The position numbers and the translations under genes are program-made. Shown piece after piece: positions 35,800-46,779 of a DNA stretch of 64,000 bases. Position 1 is the stretch's first letter. Each line of letters opens with the position of its first letter. The stretch comes from Populus alba. Its lineage: Eukaryota; Streptophyta; Magnoliopsida; Malpighiales; Salicaceae. The stretch is from assembly GCF_005239225.2 (NCBI RefSeq), contig NC_133302.1, positions 17,153,357-17,217,356 of the forward strand. The letters run 5' to 3'. A model generated the notes under the pieces. That model saw only the letters and a list, made by a program, of their open reading frames with translations, made no database searches and was not told where the DNA came from.

Positions 35800-36277
35800 A
35801 TCATAGAAGAAAATTTTGTTAGAACACATAGAGACTATAAAGCAGAAATTCTAACAGATGACATGAATTTTCAAAGTTTCGGACAACAAGCAAACTAGAA
35901 AGCACGAGAGGTCTTTGTAAACGCTAGTCCTTAAAGAGTTCCTGCATGCTCCTTTTCATAGCATCAAATCCTAATATAATCACTAAAGAAGGGAGTGTAC
36001 AATATAAAAGGCTCCATTCGAGCAACAATAGGATGGATGGCATGATAAGGATTATTATAAGTCTAATCTAATTACATATAGAAATTGCATGGATAAATGG
36101 AGAGCTAAATAGAAATGTAAATTGTTTTAAAAAGGGAACTCAAACAAATAGTCCCAAAATACCAATTTTTACAGAACTCCAAGTGTTGATCTACTATAGT
36201 AAATGGTGTCTTAAGTGCACTACGTGACTATAAATTTGAATTGAAATTTGCTCAAGGCATTAGATTAGGAAGTAAAC
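35800..36277. other. Intronic DNA of SHPRH cluster C
   Basis: The stretch at 36030-36163 is nearly identical to 61955-62093 of cluster D. The helicase C-terminal exon that cluster D keeps at about 62104-62270 is not present here. Confidence 0.5.
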
Positions 36278-36460
36278 CTTTGTTCCATATGAACCTTGAA
36301 CAGCCAAAGACGCTTCAGTTTTTTCACAGCCTTGAATTGCATCCAGCATAGCAGAACTACAAGATTTGTCCCGTCTATCATCGGCATACGCAATATTCCC
36401 GAAATCAGTATGCTGCCGACATGTTATCATGCATTTTTCGCTCAGTCATTGCAAAGAAAC
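36278..36460 (-). pseudogene. SHPRH-like exon after RING, cluster C
   Basis: This exon has acceptor TTTCTTGCAG and donor GTTTAC. It begins with FFAMTERKMHDN, then jumps to CRQHTDFGNIAYADD and ends VQGSYGTK. Residues that hold the last zinc ligands of the RING domain are missing between these two parts. The deletion shifts the frame and creates a stop (TGA in the first frame after MSAAY). So the RING would be incomplete even if spliced. Confidence 0.75.
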
Positions 36461-37154
36461 CTGCAAGAAAAAAGCATGAAATGAAAATTAAATGGCGCTT
36501 AACCAGGGTGAAATATTTCATATGAGAGGAATCAACAGGTAATAAAGTCAACTCCAACGTACTTAAGATGGTTGAGGACATCTAAGAGACAAGCAAGCAT
36601 GCATGTCTGAGTACATGCATGCAAGCAATCATGTGCATCGCGCTCACACACACATGAAAGAGAGAAGTCTGAGGAACTGGTGGATCAAGGATGCTAGGAC
36701 AAAGTATTCATCAACTGAGAATGCTGTTGACCCGTCATATCAAGGTAGAAAAATTTCCATGGTCTCTCCTAACTTTTAAGTGACAAAATGCAGATATAGG
36801 AAGCAGGATTATCAATATGTTGTGCGACAATTAGGAGAAAAGGTAGTCTTTTATAAGATGGTTTCTTATCATGCATTGGCTGCATGTTGCACCTACTATT
36901 ACTGGTTTAGAAGGTCGGATGCCCAGTTTTAGCTGGATCCAGACTCCATATGTAGGATTGTTTGGTTAGTTCTGTTTGGGATGCCTATTGGGTCATTTGC
37001 TTCTTTTTATCAATGTTTGTTGTATTAAATTCACACGAGAGAGCCAGTTCTAAAGTCGGTAAGCTGAATGTTTGTTGTTCTAACACCATAATTATTTCAT
37101 GAATGGATTTTAGGAAGTTGAAGAATCATGAAATGGAAAACAAGTAAAACTCAC

Positions 37155-37359
37155 ATTTACAGCAAGTGACGTGCCCGCATGGGAAAACCATCTTTTGATT
37201 GTTTAGCTTCTCTTGACAGATAGGGCATGCTTCCTCATCATTTTTTGGCAAATATTCACTTATCTTCTCTGTTGTCATTGGCACGGCAGCCATTTCTTCA
37301 GTTAACAAGGAATTATTTGAACTTTCAGATGTTGGTTTCTGTTTTGATTGTACCAAACC
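37155..37359 (-). pseudogene. SHPRH-like RING exon, cluster C
   Basis: A 205-bp exon has a TTTACTTTCAG acceptor and a GTGAGT donor. It encodes a variable linker and then the start of a C3HC4 RING finger: CPICQEKLNNQK, FPCGHVTCCKC. In SHPRH the RING recruits an E2 enzyme for ubiquitin transfer. The frame is open and the splice sites are good. The matching downstream exon (36278-36460) is in place but damaged. Upstream exons are not found before the CACTA-like end at 37790. Confidence 0.8.
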
Positions 37360-37369
37360 CTGAAAGTAA

Positions 37370-37789
37370 ATCAGATAGTAAGATCAATGATGAAAAAGAA
37401 ATATTTTATTCATATACATACAGTAACAGAAAAGGAATTGAGAAACAAATGCACCCAGCCAAGGTTTATTAACAATTATGCTGGCTAAAAAACCAAAGGT
37501 GTCAACACTTTACAATATGATGAGGAGTGCACTAAATTAGCTGAACAATTTAAAAGTATCACTTAGAAAAGGCTAACAAACAAAAGGCAAAGAGTAAGGC
37601 AGTAACCAGCATTTCTTTATCTTCAAAATCTTTCTTTCTCAAAACAAGAAAACTAAAAAATATTTCAAAAGAAAAATAATAGAAATTAGAACCAAATCGT
37701 TGCCTTAGGAAATGCTTTTAGACTTTGTTTTTGTTTTATATCAGTATGACATAATTGATAGTTCATAGTGCTTCAACCGAAAGCCAGAT
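37370..37789. other. No gene recognised
   Basis: This is probably SHPRH intron. The exon encoding KLRYLK that should precede the RING exon (kept in cluster D at 63273) is not seen. Confidence 0.4.
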
Positions 37790-37836
37790 CACTACCAGAA
37801 ATTCACTAAATACCAACGGACTCACCGACGGAATTT
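37790..37836 (+). mobile_element. CACTA (EnSpm-like) terminal sequence, orphan
   Basis: The sequence CACTACCAGAAATTCACTAA and the following ACCAACGGACTCACCGACGG have the form of a plant CACTA transposon end. No matching inverted end or transposase is found; the element is cut at about 37836. Confidence 0.5.
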
Positions 37837-37839
37837 TTT

Positions 37840-38458
37840 TGTTGCGATGTTGCTGTCGCACAAATTAATTACCCTAGCTTCAAACACAACACACAAGATA
37901 ATATAGAGCAAGCAAGGGGTCGATCCCACAAGGAAGATTTAGTTCAGATTTGTATGCTATACGTTATGCAATTTGGGAGGGTTGGATCGAAAACAATGCA
38001 AATTGTACAAAAATCTTATGTTAGAAAATTAAAACTGCCTAAAAACCCTAGAAAACAGCAGAATTTGGCCTCAATAGAGTGGGGCTAGTGGTTACCACTA
38101 GTCCTGTTTAGAACGTCGTTTCTCTTCATAAAACAAAAGGCCGAAACCTAATTCTACAAAAAAATATGTTTTGAACAGTACCGCAGCAAGCAAAAATTTT
38201 GTTTCTCTTTTTTTTTTTCGGAAATATAAATAACAATCACAACAACTAAAAATAACAGTACAAGCACAAGAATCAACTAAAATTACTTCTCCGGCAACGG
38301 CGCCAAAATTTGTTGCGATGTTGCGGTCGCACAAATTAATTACCCTAGCTTCAAACACAACACACAAGATAGTATAGAGCAAGCAAGGGGTCGATCCCAC
38401 GAGGAAGATTTAGTTCAGATTTGTATGCTATACGTTATGCAATTTGGGGGGGTTGGAT
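37840..38458. repeat. Direct repeat pair, about 150 bp
   Basis: The stretch TGTTGCGATGTTGCNGTCGC to GGGTTGGAT occurs at about 37841-37985 and 38312-38457, differing at few positions. They are separated by about 310 bp. Both carry GGGGTCGATCCCAC. This could be a terminal-repeat miniature element or a piece of a larger repeat; no TG..CA ends or target duplication are convincing. Confidence 0.6.
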
Positions 38459-39415
38459 GTTATATAGGCTAAAGAAAAATAAAACAGAAAACTATCAAAC
38501 AGAATTTAATAAAATCAGAAAATTATCAAGAGAACAAACCTTGGTCGCAATCACACATCCACCTATATAAATAAGAACTGATCCTTGAAACAAAATTCCA
38601 GTTTATATTCTGAATTTTTATTTTTTCTTAACATTGGTTAATTAACGGATCCGCCGTATAACTAACCCTAACCAACAAATAATCACAGTGTCCGCACTAA
38701 TGATTTAATCCAATGGCAGCCTTAAGATCTAGATAAATTCATTAATCTTAACAACTAAGTTGTCTGCTTATGTTGCTTTGATCGAATGTTCTCCCTAAGA
38801 TTAATAACGTAGATCCGCTACAATTATTAAACTTAGTTGCTTCACAAGTTCATATACCACAACTCCGGTTTTGATATCAAACTTAGCAATAAATTGTCTA
38901 CAATAATAACTTAGAGTCCGCTCTAGCAATTAAAATAAACAATCATAGGAAAAATAAGCATATGAGAACAAACATATTCATTATATAAATTGAAAAGAAA
39001 AGGTAAAATAGATCTCACAGTTCTTGAAATCCAAAGGTTTCCATGTTCTTGCAACCAAGAAAATGAGTTTAGCCTTGCATGTTTATTGAATAACTAATCA
39101 AAAAGATGGAAGAATGCATGATTTAGGGTTTCTTAGAGTAGGGGGGCGTTTTTCTCCTCTTGGGTGGCTGCCCCCCTTCTCTTCTCTCATTCTTTTTATA
39201 TGCTAGGAAACCCTAATCTCTATTTTACAAAATAGTCCTCCCTTAAGTAGACAATTTACATTTAAGTAGTTCAACAACTATTTTCCTAAACAAAAGAGAA
39301 ATAGCTTTGCATGAAATCTTCAAGCTTTGACTTAGAGGAGCTACATTGCTGAAATAAAAACTTGGATGTCGGTTTAGATGCTTCGGAATGTAATTTGGAC
39401 TCGTTTCTTCACGAA
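38459..39415. repeat. Unclassified dispersed repeat, host of the solo LTR
   Basis: This is non-coding, moderately AT-rich sequence that includes a CCCCCC-rich stretch near 39140-39175. Its continuation lies beyond the solo LTR from 41140. I cannot assign it to a family. Confidence 0.35.
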
Positions 39416-39420
39416 ACCTG

Positions 39421-41134
39421 TGTTGTAACCCATTTTTAGGTCGCCATAAAAAAATAATAAATACAAAAAAAAAATAATTAAAAAAAAAATAATAATAATA
39501 AAGCTCAAAACAGTGCCGTTTTGAACGGCACTGTTCCCCTTTCTTCCCCACCGAACACACAGCAGCAAAGAAGGAAAAAGAATGCATATTTAATGACGCC
39601 GGTCCCTCAAGCCCACCGACCGTCGGTCCCTCTAGCCCACCGACCGAAGACATTGGCCGACCACCTACCGCACCGCCGAAACTGAGGTAGGCACGCCTGG
39701 ACAGCCGCGCCCGACCAGCCGCCGCATGACCCGTTCCTTGGCTCCACAATGAAAAAAACATGCTCACGGGCTCTATAAATAGAGGAGAGGAGACCCGAGA
39801 GAAAAAAAAGAAGAAGAGAGGAGAGGAAACAGAAGAGGGAACAGAAGGGAGAAGAGAGGGAGAAGAGAGGAGAGAAGGCAGAGAAGAGAAAGGAAGAAGC
39901 AGAGAAGAAAACAGAAAAAACAGAGGAGAGAGAGAGAAGGAAAACCGTCGGCCACCGCGAACAGCCAGTTCCGCCGCCGTCACCCTTGCCACATCAGTTG
40001 CTGCCAACATCACCACCGCTCCAGGTAGCCTTTCCCGTCGTTTTTTTTTCGTTCAGCTTCATCTGCATGCAGAACGTTTACGTTCTGCAGCAGATGAAGA
40101 TTAATTAGCGAGTTACTGTGCTGTGCACAGTAACTCGCTAATTAATTCACGGTTACTGTGCATGTGCACAGTAACCCGCAGATTAATTCTCTGGTTACTG
40201 TACACACAGTAACCCGGTTACTATGTGCACAGTAACCAGCCCATTCTTTGGGCCAGGTTCGGCCCAGCCCATATTTTTGGGCCTGATCCAGCCCATTTAA
40301 AAAATCAAAAAATATTTGTTTCAGCATTTTACACTTTTTTTCCCGCGTAATTTTTATGTCATTTTGATTAATATTTAGTTGTGTTTTTTTTATGTTGTTA
40401 AAAATACAAAAATCTGATTTTTAAATACACGGTTTTCGTCAAAAACTTCCACAAAATACAAAAAAATTAAAAAAAGAGAAAAATGTTTTTGTGCATACGG
40501 CCAAGTGTCTCAAAGCTAAAAATTCATATTGTATTTTTCATACACCAAAAAAAATGTTTTAGCATGCATTTTGGCTTTAATAACCAGTTTATTAAAGTCA
40601 AGAGAATATTGACCAATATTTCAAAAACAACAAAAAATTTATTTTGTTTGTCTCTTAGTATCCAGGGTATGACTTTACACGTAATGCATATTCCGGATAT
40701 TTAATTCTTTTTTTTGGACAATAAAACCTGGGGTATGACATTACACGTAATGCGTATTCCAGATATTTAATTCTTTTTTTGTTTGGACAATAGAACCCGG
40801 GGTATGACATTACATGTAATGCATATTTTGGACAATAGGAAACCACAACATGACTTAGATTTTATTAGACAAAACAATGCAGCCTACCTTAGGTAGGGCG
40901 TAGTTGGGGTGCTAATACCTTCCCTTTACGCAACCAGTCTCCGTACCCGATCTCTAAAGACCAGTTAAGGTTCCTAGTAACCAGAATACTAGGTGGCGAC
41001 TCCCAGTCCATATTTTTAGCTTAGAGACAACGAACTCCTTGTCTCACCATATTTTCCATGCCAAATAGACAACATATAACACCCTCACGAAGGGTTGGGG
41101 TGGACGATCGCCGCGCCGTCGCACACGTGCGACA
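39421..41134 (+). mobile_element. Solo LTR, Tat/Ogre-like Gypsy
   Basis: A complete LTR begins TGTTGTAACC and ends GTGCGACA, with a perfect 5-bp target duplication ACCTG at 39416-39420 and 41135-41139. No internal sequence lies on either side, so it is a solo LTR left by recombination. A TATA box (TATAAATAG) is at about 39774, followed by a purine-rich leader. The splice-donor-like CCAGGTAGCC is at 40021-40030, and then four hairpins at 40100-40237. The 3' end shares TGCAGCCTNCCTNAGGTAGG and ACTAGGTGGCGACTCC phrases with the LTR at 50072-51857. The long open frames on both strands here are low-complexity artefacts. Confidence 0.9.
40100..40237. repeat. Four-hairpin cluster in solo LTR
   Basis: Perfect inverted repeats: 40100-40146 (22-bp arms, 3-nt loop), 40151-40176 (11-bp arms, 4-nt loop), 40193-40214 (9-bp arms, 4-nt loop) and 40216-40237 (7-bp arms, 8-nt loop). 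All share the GTTACT/AGTAAC core, so later ones look like decayed copies of one stem. They lie downstream of the TATA box and would be in the transcript. Confidence 0.9.
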
Positions 41135-41409
41135 ACCTGTTTGCTGGCAGAATTCAGTTGTCATCTTTGAAAAATCATATATCCCTCATATGACATCGTT
41201 TTTGGTTGAAGTTTGGAGCGTTTATAGGCCTTTGAGTCAGGAATCCAAACAAATTGAGTTTGCATCAATTGGACTTGTTTAGCTCTAGATATTCAAGTCG
41301 GAATGACCGAAGGTCAACACTGGCAGATTGCGAGATTTGACTTTGAAAGCTGCGATTTCCATGCTCTTCCTTATTTTATTATCTTGCCTTAGATGTCCAG
41401 AAAGCTGCG

Positions 41410-42960
41410 TTTCATTTTCTATTGAGACCAAAGGTTTTGTCATTTGTTTTGGTTGAAAAGATCCGTGTCAAGAATTATGATTTATGCATTGACAATTACT
41501 TAATATCTAATTCATTTGCAACAAAATATTTTCTCTGTGTAGCGGTGAAAATATATTCTTTTTTTTAAGATACTATTTCACCTATGAAGTTACAGATATC
41601 TAACATATTTACACAATAAATTTTTTCAAAGTGGTGGTGAAAGCTTGTAAAAAATTTTCCATGTTCCAATTCAACCTGATCCATTTTTTCTTAGCTGAAC
41701 TTGAGCCTGTGATAGAAGTTGCATACTCTATAAAATTGGTCTTATTCAAATGGAGAACAGACAAAAGCTTTAGTGTATTCTTTTCAGGCATTAGAATGAC
41801 ATCCTTTCTTAATCTATGCTTTTAATAATTTTGCTGTAATTTGTCATTACATGTGATTAGCTATACCATAATATACTATAGAAAGAAAAAGGATTGAGAG
41901 AAAAATGTAAAATTCAATAACAATTGGATAAACACCCCCCCCCCCCCAAAAAAAAAAAATCTAGAAATGTTTTGTGTATGTCAATGGTGCATAGTTGTTT
42001 TTAATCTGATTGTCTGCTTGCCCATATAAAATAGAAAATGCTCTTGTTTCACTTTTTTTGACGATTATGGATGGAGATGTGCTTTAACTGCTGATTTAAA
42101 CCTGAGAAATTTTGGTTGGAATACCATTTTATTGATTTCAGAATACTCTTAAATAGAGATAGAATTTTACTTGGAAACAAAGACTATTCAAAATTTAAAA
42201 TTTTTGACATTCTCATAAGGATCTTCTGTAAAGTCCCAGTCACAACCATTGACAGTACGTTTGCAAACCATGTAGAGAGATTCTTTTAGACCCTGATTTT
42301 TCCTTCTCTTCATGCCTCTCTCCTAGAAGTCCTAAGAAAATACATAGGTATTATTGAAGCTTCAATTCTTTTTAATTTTTATTTTAAAAATATTTTTATT
42401 TTTTATATTAATTTAATTAATTTATTTTACACTTGATTTGATTTTATATTATTTGATTTATTTTTCTACTTTTATTCAAAGTATTTTTTTTTAAAATACA
42501 TTGAATGGTATTATTGAAGCTTCAATCCTGCCCATCATGGTTGAATGGTAGCCTTTATCGATAGTCTATGTCTCCTTGTATTGGGAATGAGGGCAATTTT
42601 ATATAAAAGATTCCACAATGAAAGTTTCACCAACCAATAGACTGTTATCGTGTTCTTTGGGTTTGAATTTTCTAATGAAATGATGGAAATTCATTGGATG
42701 GTAGAGTGGGTCTAGCTGCTACCTTCTTACAGTTGATTATTTTGCCTACTGAAGCTCTTGTTTTTTTTTTTTTTTTATTATTATTGTTGTTCTTTTAATT
42801 GTTTGAGCGATAACTTTAAAATTTTCATTCGTAGCATTGATCTTCAATTTAAATCAAAATATTCTCAAACCAAAGAAAAACAAATTCTAACGCATAAAAA
42901 TAGTGCCAAACATAATTGAAAGAAAAAAAGTTTGAAGATGAAATTCATATTACAAAAATT
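41410..42960. repeat. RLK unit 2 downstream flank
   Basis: The stretch 41410-41930 matches 18820-19280; 42361-42600 matches 20200-20430; 42600-42960 matches 22755-23100. This gives the 3' flank of the duplicated receptor kinase unit. A C13 run followed by an A run lies at 41935-41959. A short minus-strand open stretch near 42230-42290 (LYMVCKRTVNGCDWDF) is not recognised. Confidence 0.7.
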
Positions 42961-43003
42961 TATTGTTCCAATTGATAATCGAATAGAAGTAGCTAGCTAT
43001 ACA

Positions 43004-46000
43004 CTATGAGAAGAGATCTCCCAAACTTATTGTGCAAAACGCCTTGGGCAGTGAAGGGCACTTAGCTGTAAGCTCGAAAGAAATTTTTTCCATTGTAGGC
43101 CGAGATTGGGGATTGGGATGCAAGCATGCAAGTGCAATTTTTATCATGTGGACAACCCCCTCTGCTGCTGCTTTTTCAGGAAGCGATATGCGGTGGTCTA
43201 ACACATCCTTCAATGGTGTATGTTGAGCAATCGGTGGCATCAACGATGATGACGAAGATCCTGGTGATAAGAGTGCTGAAATGAGATCACCTGGGTGCCT
43301 TCCTATCATCACCTCCATTGTTACCACTCCGAAGCTATAGACATCGCATTTTTCAGTCACCTTCATTGTGTAAGCTAGCTCTGCCAAAAAAAAAAAAAAA
43401 AACTGATTATGCATGGTTTTTTATCAAATAGTTGAAAGAAAATACTTTATAATAAAAGCTAAAAAAACACTATATTATCTTCACTATTACACATTAGTAA
43501 CTTGATGTTGAAATAAAGCTACGCACCTGGAGCAGTATATCCAAAAGTACCTGCAAATGAGGTCCAATTGGAGGAGTCAGGCATCAACAATCTAGCTGTG
43601 CCAAAGTCGGAGACGTGTGCTTCATATTCCAAATCCAGAAGGATATTATTGCTGGTAATGTCTCGATGAATGATCGGAGGAGAGCAAGAATGGTGTAGAT
43701 AGGATAAAGCTTCACCTACCCCTTTCACAACGTTTAGCCTTCTTATCCAATCGAACTCAATTGCTTGTTCCTCACTGGTTATAATCTTTCTCAAGCTTCC
43801 TCTTTCAATGAACTCATAAACCAAAAAACAATACTTTGCATGTGAGCAAAATCCATTCATTTTCACAATATTTCGATGTCGAATATTTGCCAACACGCAA
43901 ACTTCCTTTTCAAAAGCTTTAAAATCGGACAGCTTTTCTGTTTGTGACCGGTGAAGTTTCTTCACAGCAACCACTTGTTCTGTTGGCATCACTGCTTTGT
44001 AAACAGTTCCATATCCTCCTTCGCCAATGCAGTAGTTGGAGTTGAATTCCTCTGTAGCTTCAACGATATTCTCATACAACTTCTTCCCATCATGGCCCAA
44101 TATCGTGAATATGTTTTGATCTTGTTCATTTTCTGGCTGAGCGTTTCTCTTCCTAGCTCTTTTGCGGAGAATGGATAATGCTCCAATCACAACAAATACT
44201 AAAAGCAAGCTTCCTAAAAGAGGGAGTACAATCAAAACCACAAGTTTGTTACTCTTTCTCTTAACAGTTTTGCTGCTTCTTGGAAGATTGCACGGCTTTA
44301 GACCACTGGCGTTGCCACATAAACCCATATTATCCCTTAATGCCTCAAATGAAGCGTTGTGGAAGGCTTTGATATCGGGAAGGGGGCCTTGTAGCTTATT
44401 GGATGATATATCCACAGTTGTTAGGCTTAACATGTCTTTGAAAGTGCTCGGAATCCGTCCAGAAAGCATGTTGTGAGAGACATTCAGAGTTTCCAACCTT
44501 TGCAGTTGCCCAAGTTGCCTCGGTATCTCTCGAGTCAGGAAATTGCAGCTAAGATCAAGATCTCGAAGAGAAAGTAGAAAGCCTATCTCGCCTGGAATGC
44601 TTTCTCTAAATTTATTACCGCTGAGGTTCAGCAACAATAAATTCGAGCATTCCCCAAGTTGTTTTGGAATCAATCCACTCAGATTATTAGATGCTAAATT
44701 AAGGAATTGAAGATTGGAAAGCATCTTAATATCTAAGGGAATGGCACCTGAAAGATGGTTGTTGTTAAGGAGAAGCTTGTACAACAACTTCAAACCCCAT
44801 AAATCTTTTGGGATGGTTCCTTTCAACTGATTTGATGACACATCTATCAAGCGTAATTGAGTAGCCTTCCCAAGCTCTGGTGGTATCTCACCAGAAACAT
44901 TATTGTTTGAGATTTTTAGGCTTGTCATGTTACGACAATCTCCCCATTTTGAAGAAAGCTCACCATAAAAATTGTTGTAACTCAAATCAATAAAATCCAA
45001 ATGTGGATAGACACCAAAAACCTCAGAAATATTTCCTGTTAATTGATTCCAATCAAGTCTTACTCGGTATAAACCACTACAGTTTTTCAAGCTTTTCGGG
45101 ATTGAACCTGAGAAATAGTTGTGGTCAACAGTGAATTTTTCCAATACTCCTCCATGGCATAAATCTAGTGGCAATTGACCCGAGAATTCGTTGGCACCCA
45201 AAGACAATAACTTCAAATGGGTGAGATTGTTCATCTCTGAGGGCAAAGGGCCGTGAAATCTGTTCTCATGTAATGTCAAGTTCACAAGTGATTTAAGTTG
45301 TCCTATTTCTGAAGGAACACATCCAGAGAGTTGGTTCTCGGAAAGATCAAGGAAAGTTAAATTTCTTAATTTTCCAATAGAAAAAGGAATTCTACCAGTT
45401 AAAACATTACTTGACAAGTCAAGTTCATTGAGAGACTCTAGCAATCCAATTTCCTGAGGAAGGGAACCAGAGAGCTTGTTATCCCAAAGATAGAGCTTAG
45501 ATAGGCTTGTCAAGTTTCCAATAGAAGAAGGGATGGGACCAGAGAGTTGGTTCCTAGCAAGAGCAAGGAAAGATAAATTTCTTAATTTTCCAATGGAATA
45601 AGGGATTTTACCGATTAAAACATTACTTCCCAAGTCAAGTTCATTGAGAGACTCTAGCAATCCAATTTCCTGAGGAAGGGAACCAGAGAGCTTGTTATCC
45701 CAAAGATAGAGCTTAGATAGGCTTGTCAAGTTTCCAATAGAAGAAGGGATGGGACCAGAGAGTTGGTTCCTAGCAAGAGCAAGGAAAGATAAATTTCTTA
45801 ATTTTCCAATGGAATAAGGGATTTTACCGATTAAAACATTACTTCCCAAGTCAAGTTGATTGAGAGACTCTAACAACACAATTTCCTGAGGAATAGAACT
45901 AGAGAGTTTGTTATCCTGAAGATAAAGCTCAGATAGGCTTGTCAAGTTTCCAATAAAAGAAGGGATGGGACCAGAGAGTTGGTTCCTAGAAAGACCAAGG

Positions 46001-46665
46001 AAAGATAAATTTTTTAATTTTCCAATGGAATAAGAAATTTCACCAGTTAAAACATTAATTGATAAGTCAAGTTTATTAAGAGACTTTAGCAATCCAATTT
46101 CTTGAGGAATGAAACCAGAGAGTTTGTTACCCCAAAGATAGAGTATGGATAGGCCTGTCAAGTTTCCAATAGAAGAAGGGATGGGACCAAAGAGTTGGTT
46201 GATAGAAAGAGCAAGGAAAGATAAATTTCTTAATTTTCCAATTTCATGTGGGATAGTTCCAGAAAGAGAATTGTTCGCAAGGTCAAGACAAAAAAGATTG
46301 GGGAAGGATGAGAAGTTCAAACCATAAAGCGTACCTCTCAAACCAAAACTTTCAAGTGTCAAGTTGGTGACGCTTCCAGAATTGTCACAGGTGATTCCAA
46401 TCCAGTTAATGCATGGGTTGATGCCGACCCAAGAGGAAAGGAGAGATTGGCTTTGGTTGTCAAGACTGGCTTTCCATTGGAGAAGAGCCTCAGCTTCTGT
46501 ATTATTATTACCAAATAGTGAAGTTGGGGAGGAAGTGTGTTCAGCTAAAGCAAATAAAGAAGAAGAATTGAATATGTGAAGGAGAAAAAACAGGATGTGG
46601 AGAAAGAAGGAGAAGAATGGTTTGTTTAGTAAGGACGTTGTCATGGTGTGTTTTTCAAGAGACAT
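43004..46665 (-). CDS. LRR receptor-like kinase, MIK2-like (RLK 2)
   Basis: Paralogue of RLK 1 with the same layout. The coding sequence is join(43004..43380, 43527..46665) on the minus strand, 1171 aa, with a 146-bp intron at the same kinase position. Signal peptide and LRR N-cap are almost identical to RLK 1. The ectodomain is five LRRs longer (about 27 repeats), because 24-residue units were added. In particular, residues of about 257-328 and 329-400 are near-identical copies encoded by a 216-bp tandem repeat. The membrane span (about 807-834) is three residues longer than in RLK 1. Kinase landmarks are GEGGYG 881-886, Lys 902, HRD 1000-1002 and DFG 1020-1022, all intact. Concave-face differences from RLK 1 would be expected to change ligand recognition; the ligand is unknown. 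Confidence 0.93.
43381..43526 (-). other. Intron of RLK 2
   Basis: A GT-AG intron of 146 bp with GTGCGT donor, at the same codon as in RLK 1. Its 3' end has a longer T run (on the minus strand) than the RLK 1 intron. Confidence 0.9.
45465..45896 (-). repeat. 216-bp tandem repeat encoding three LRRs, two copies
   Basis: Copies lie at 45465-45680 and 45681-45896, nearly identical over their full length. Differences cluster at the outer edge (for example AAGTTCATT against AAGTTGATT). 216 bp equals 72 codons, three LRRs of 24, so the frame and the solenoid register are kept. Confidence 0.9.
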
Positions 46666-46712
46666 AGGATATGGTTTGCTATGGTACTAGATCAGGCTTT
46701 TCCGTGGAGAGG

Positions 46713-46724
46713 TATTTATATATA
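46713..46724 (-). promoter_or_regulatory. TATA box of RLK 2
   Basis: TATATATAAATA on the minus strand, about 50 bp upstream of the first ATG, matching the position in RLK 1. Upstream lies a T25 run (46749-46773) not seen in RLK 1. Confidence 0.6.
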
Positions 46725-46748
46725 GGCAGGAAAACATGATTGGAATTG

Positions 46749-46774
<26 letters not shown>

Positions 46775-46779
<5 letters not shown>

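Noticed and set aside
39243..40104. Long open frames on both strands (257 and 114 codons)
   Set aside because: They lie inside the solo LTR over GA-rich leader sequence and encode low-complexity Ser/Leu/Phe or Glu/Arg runs.
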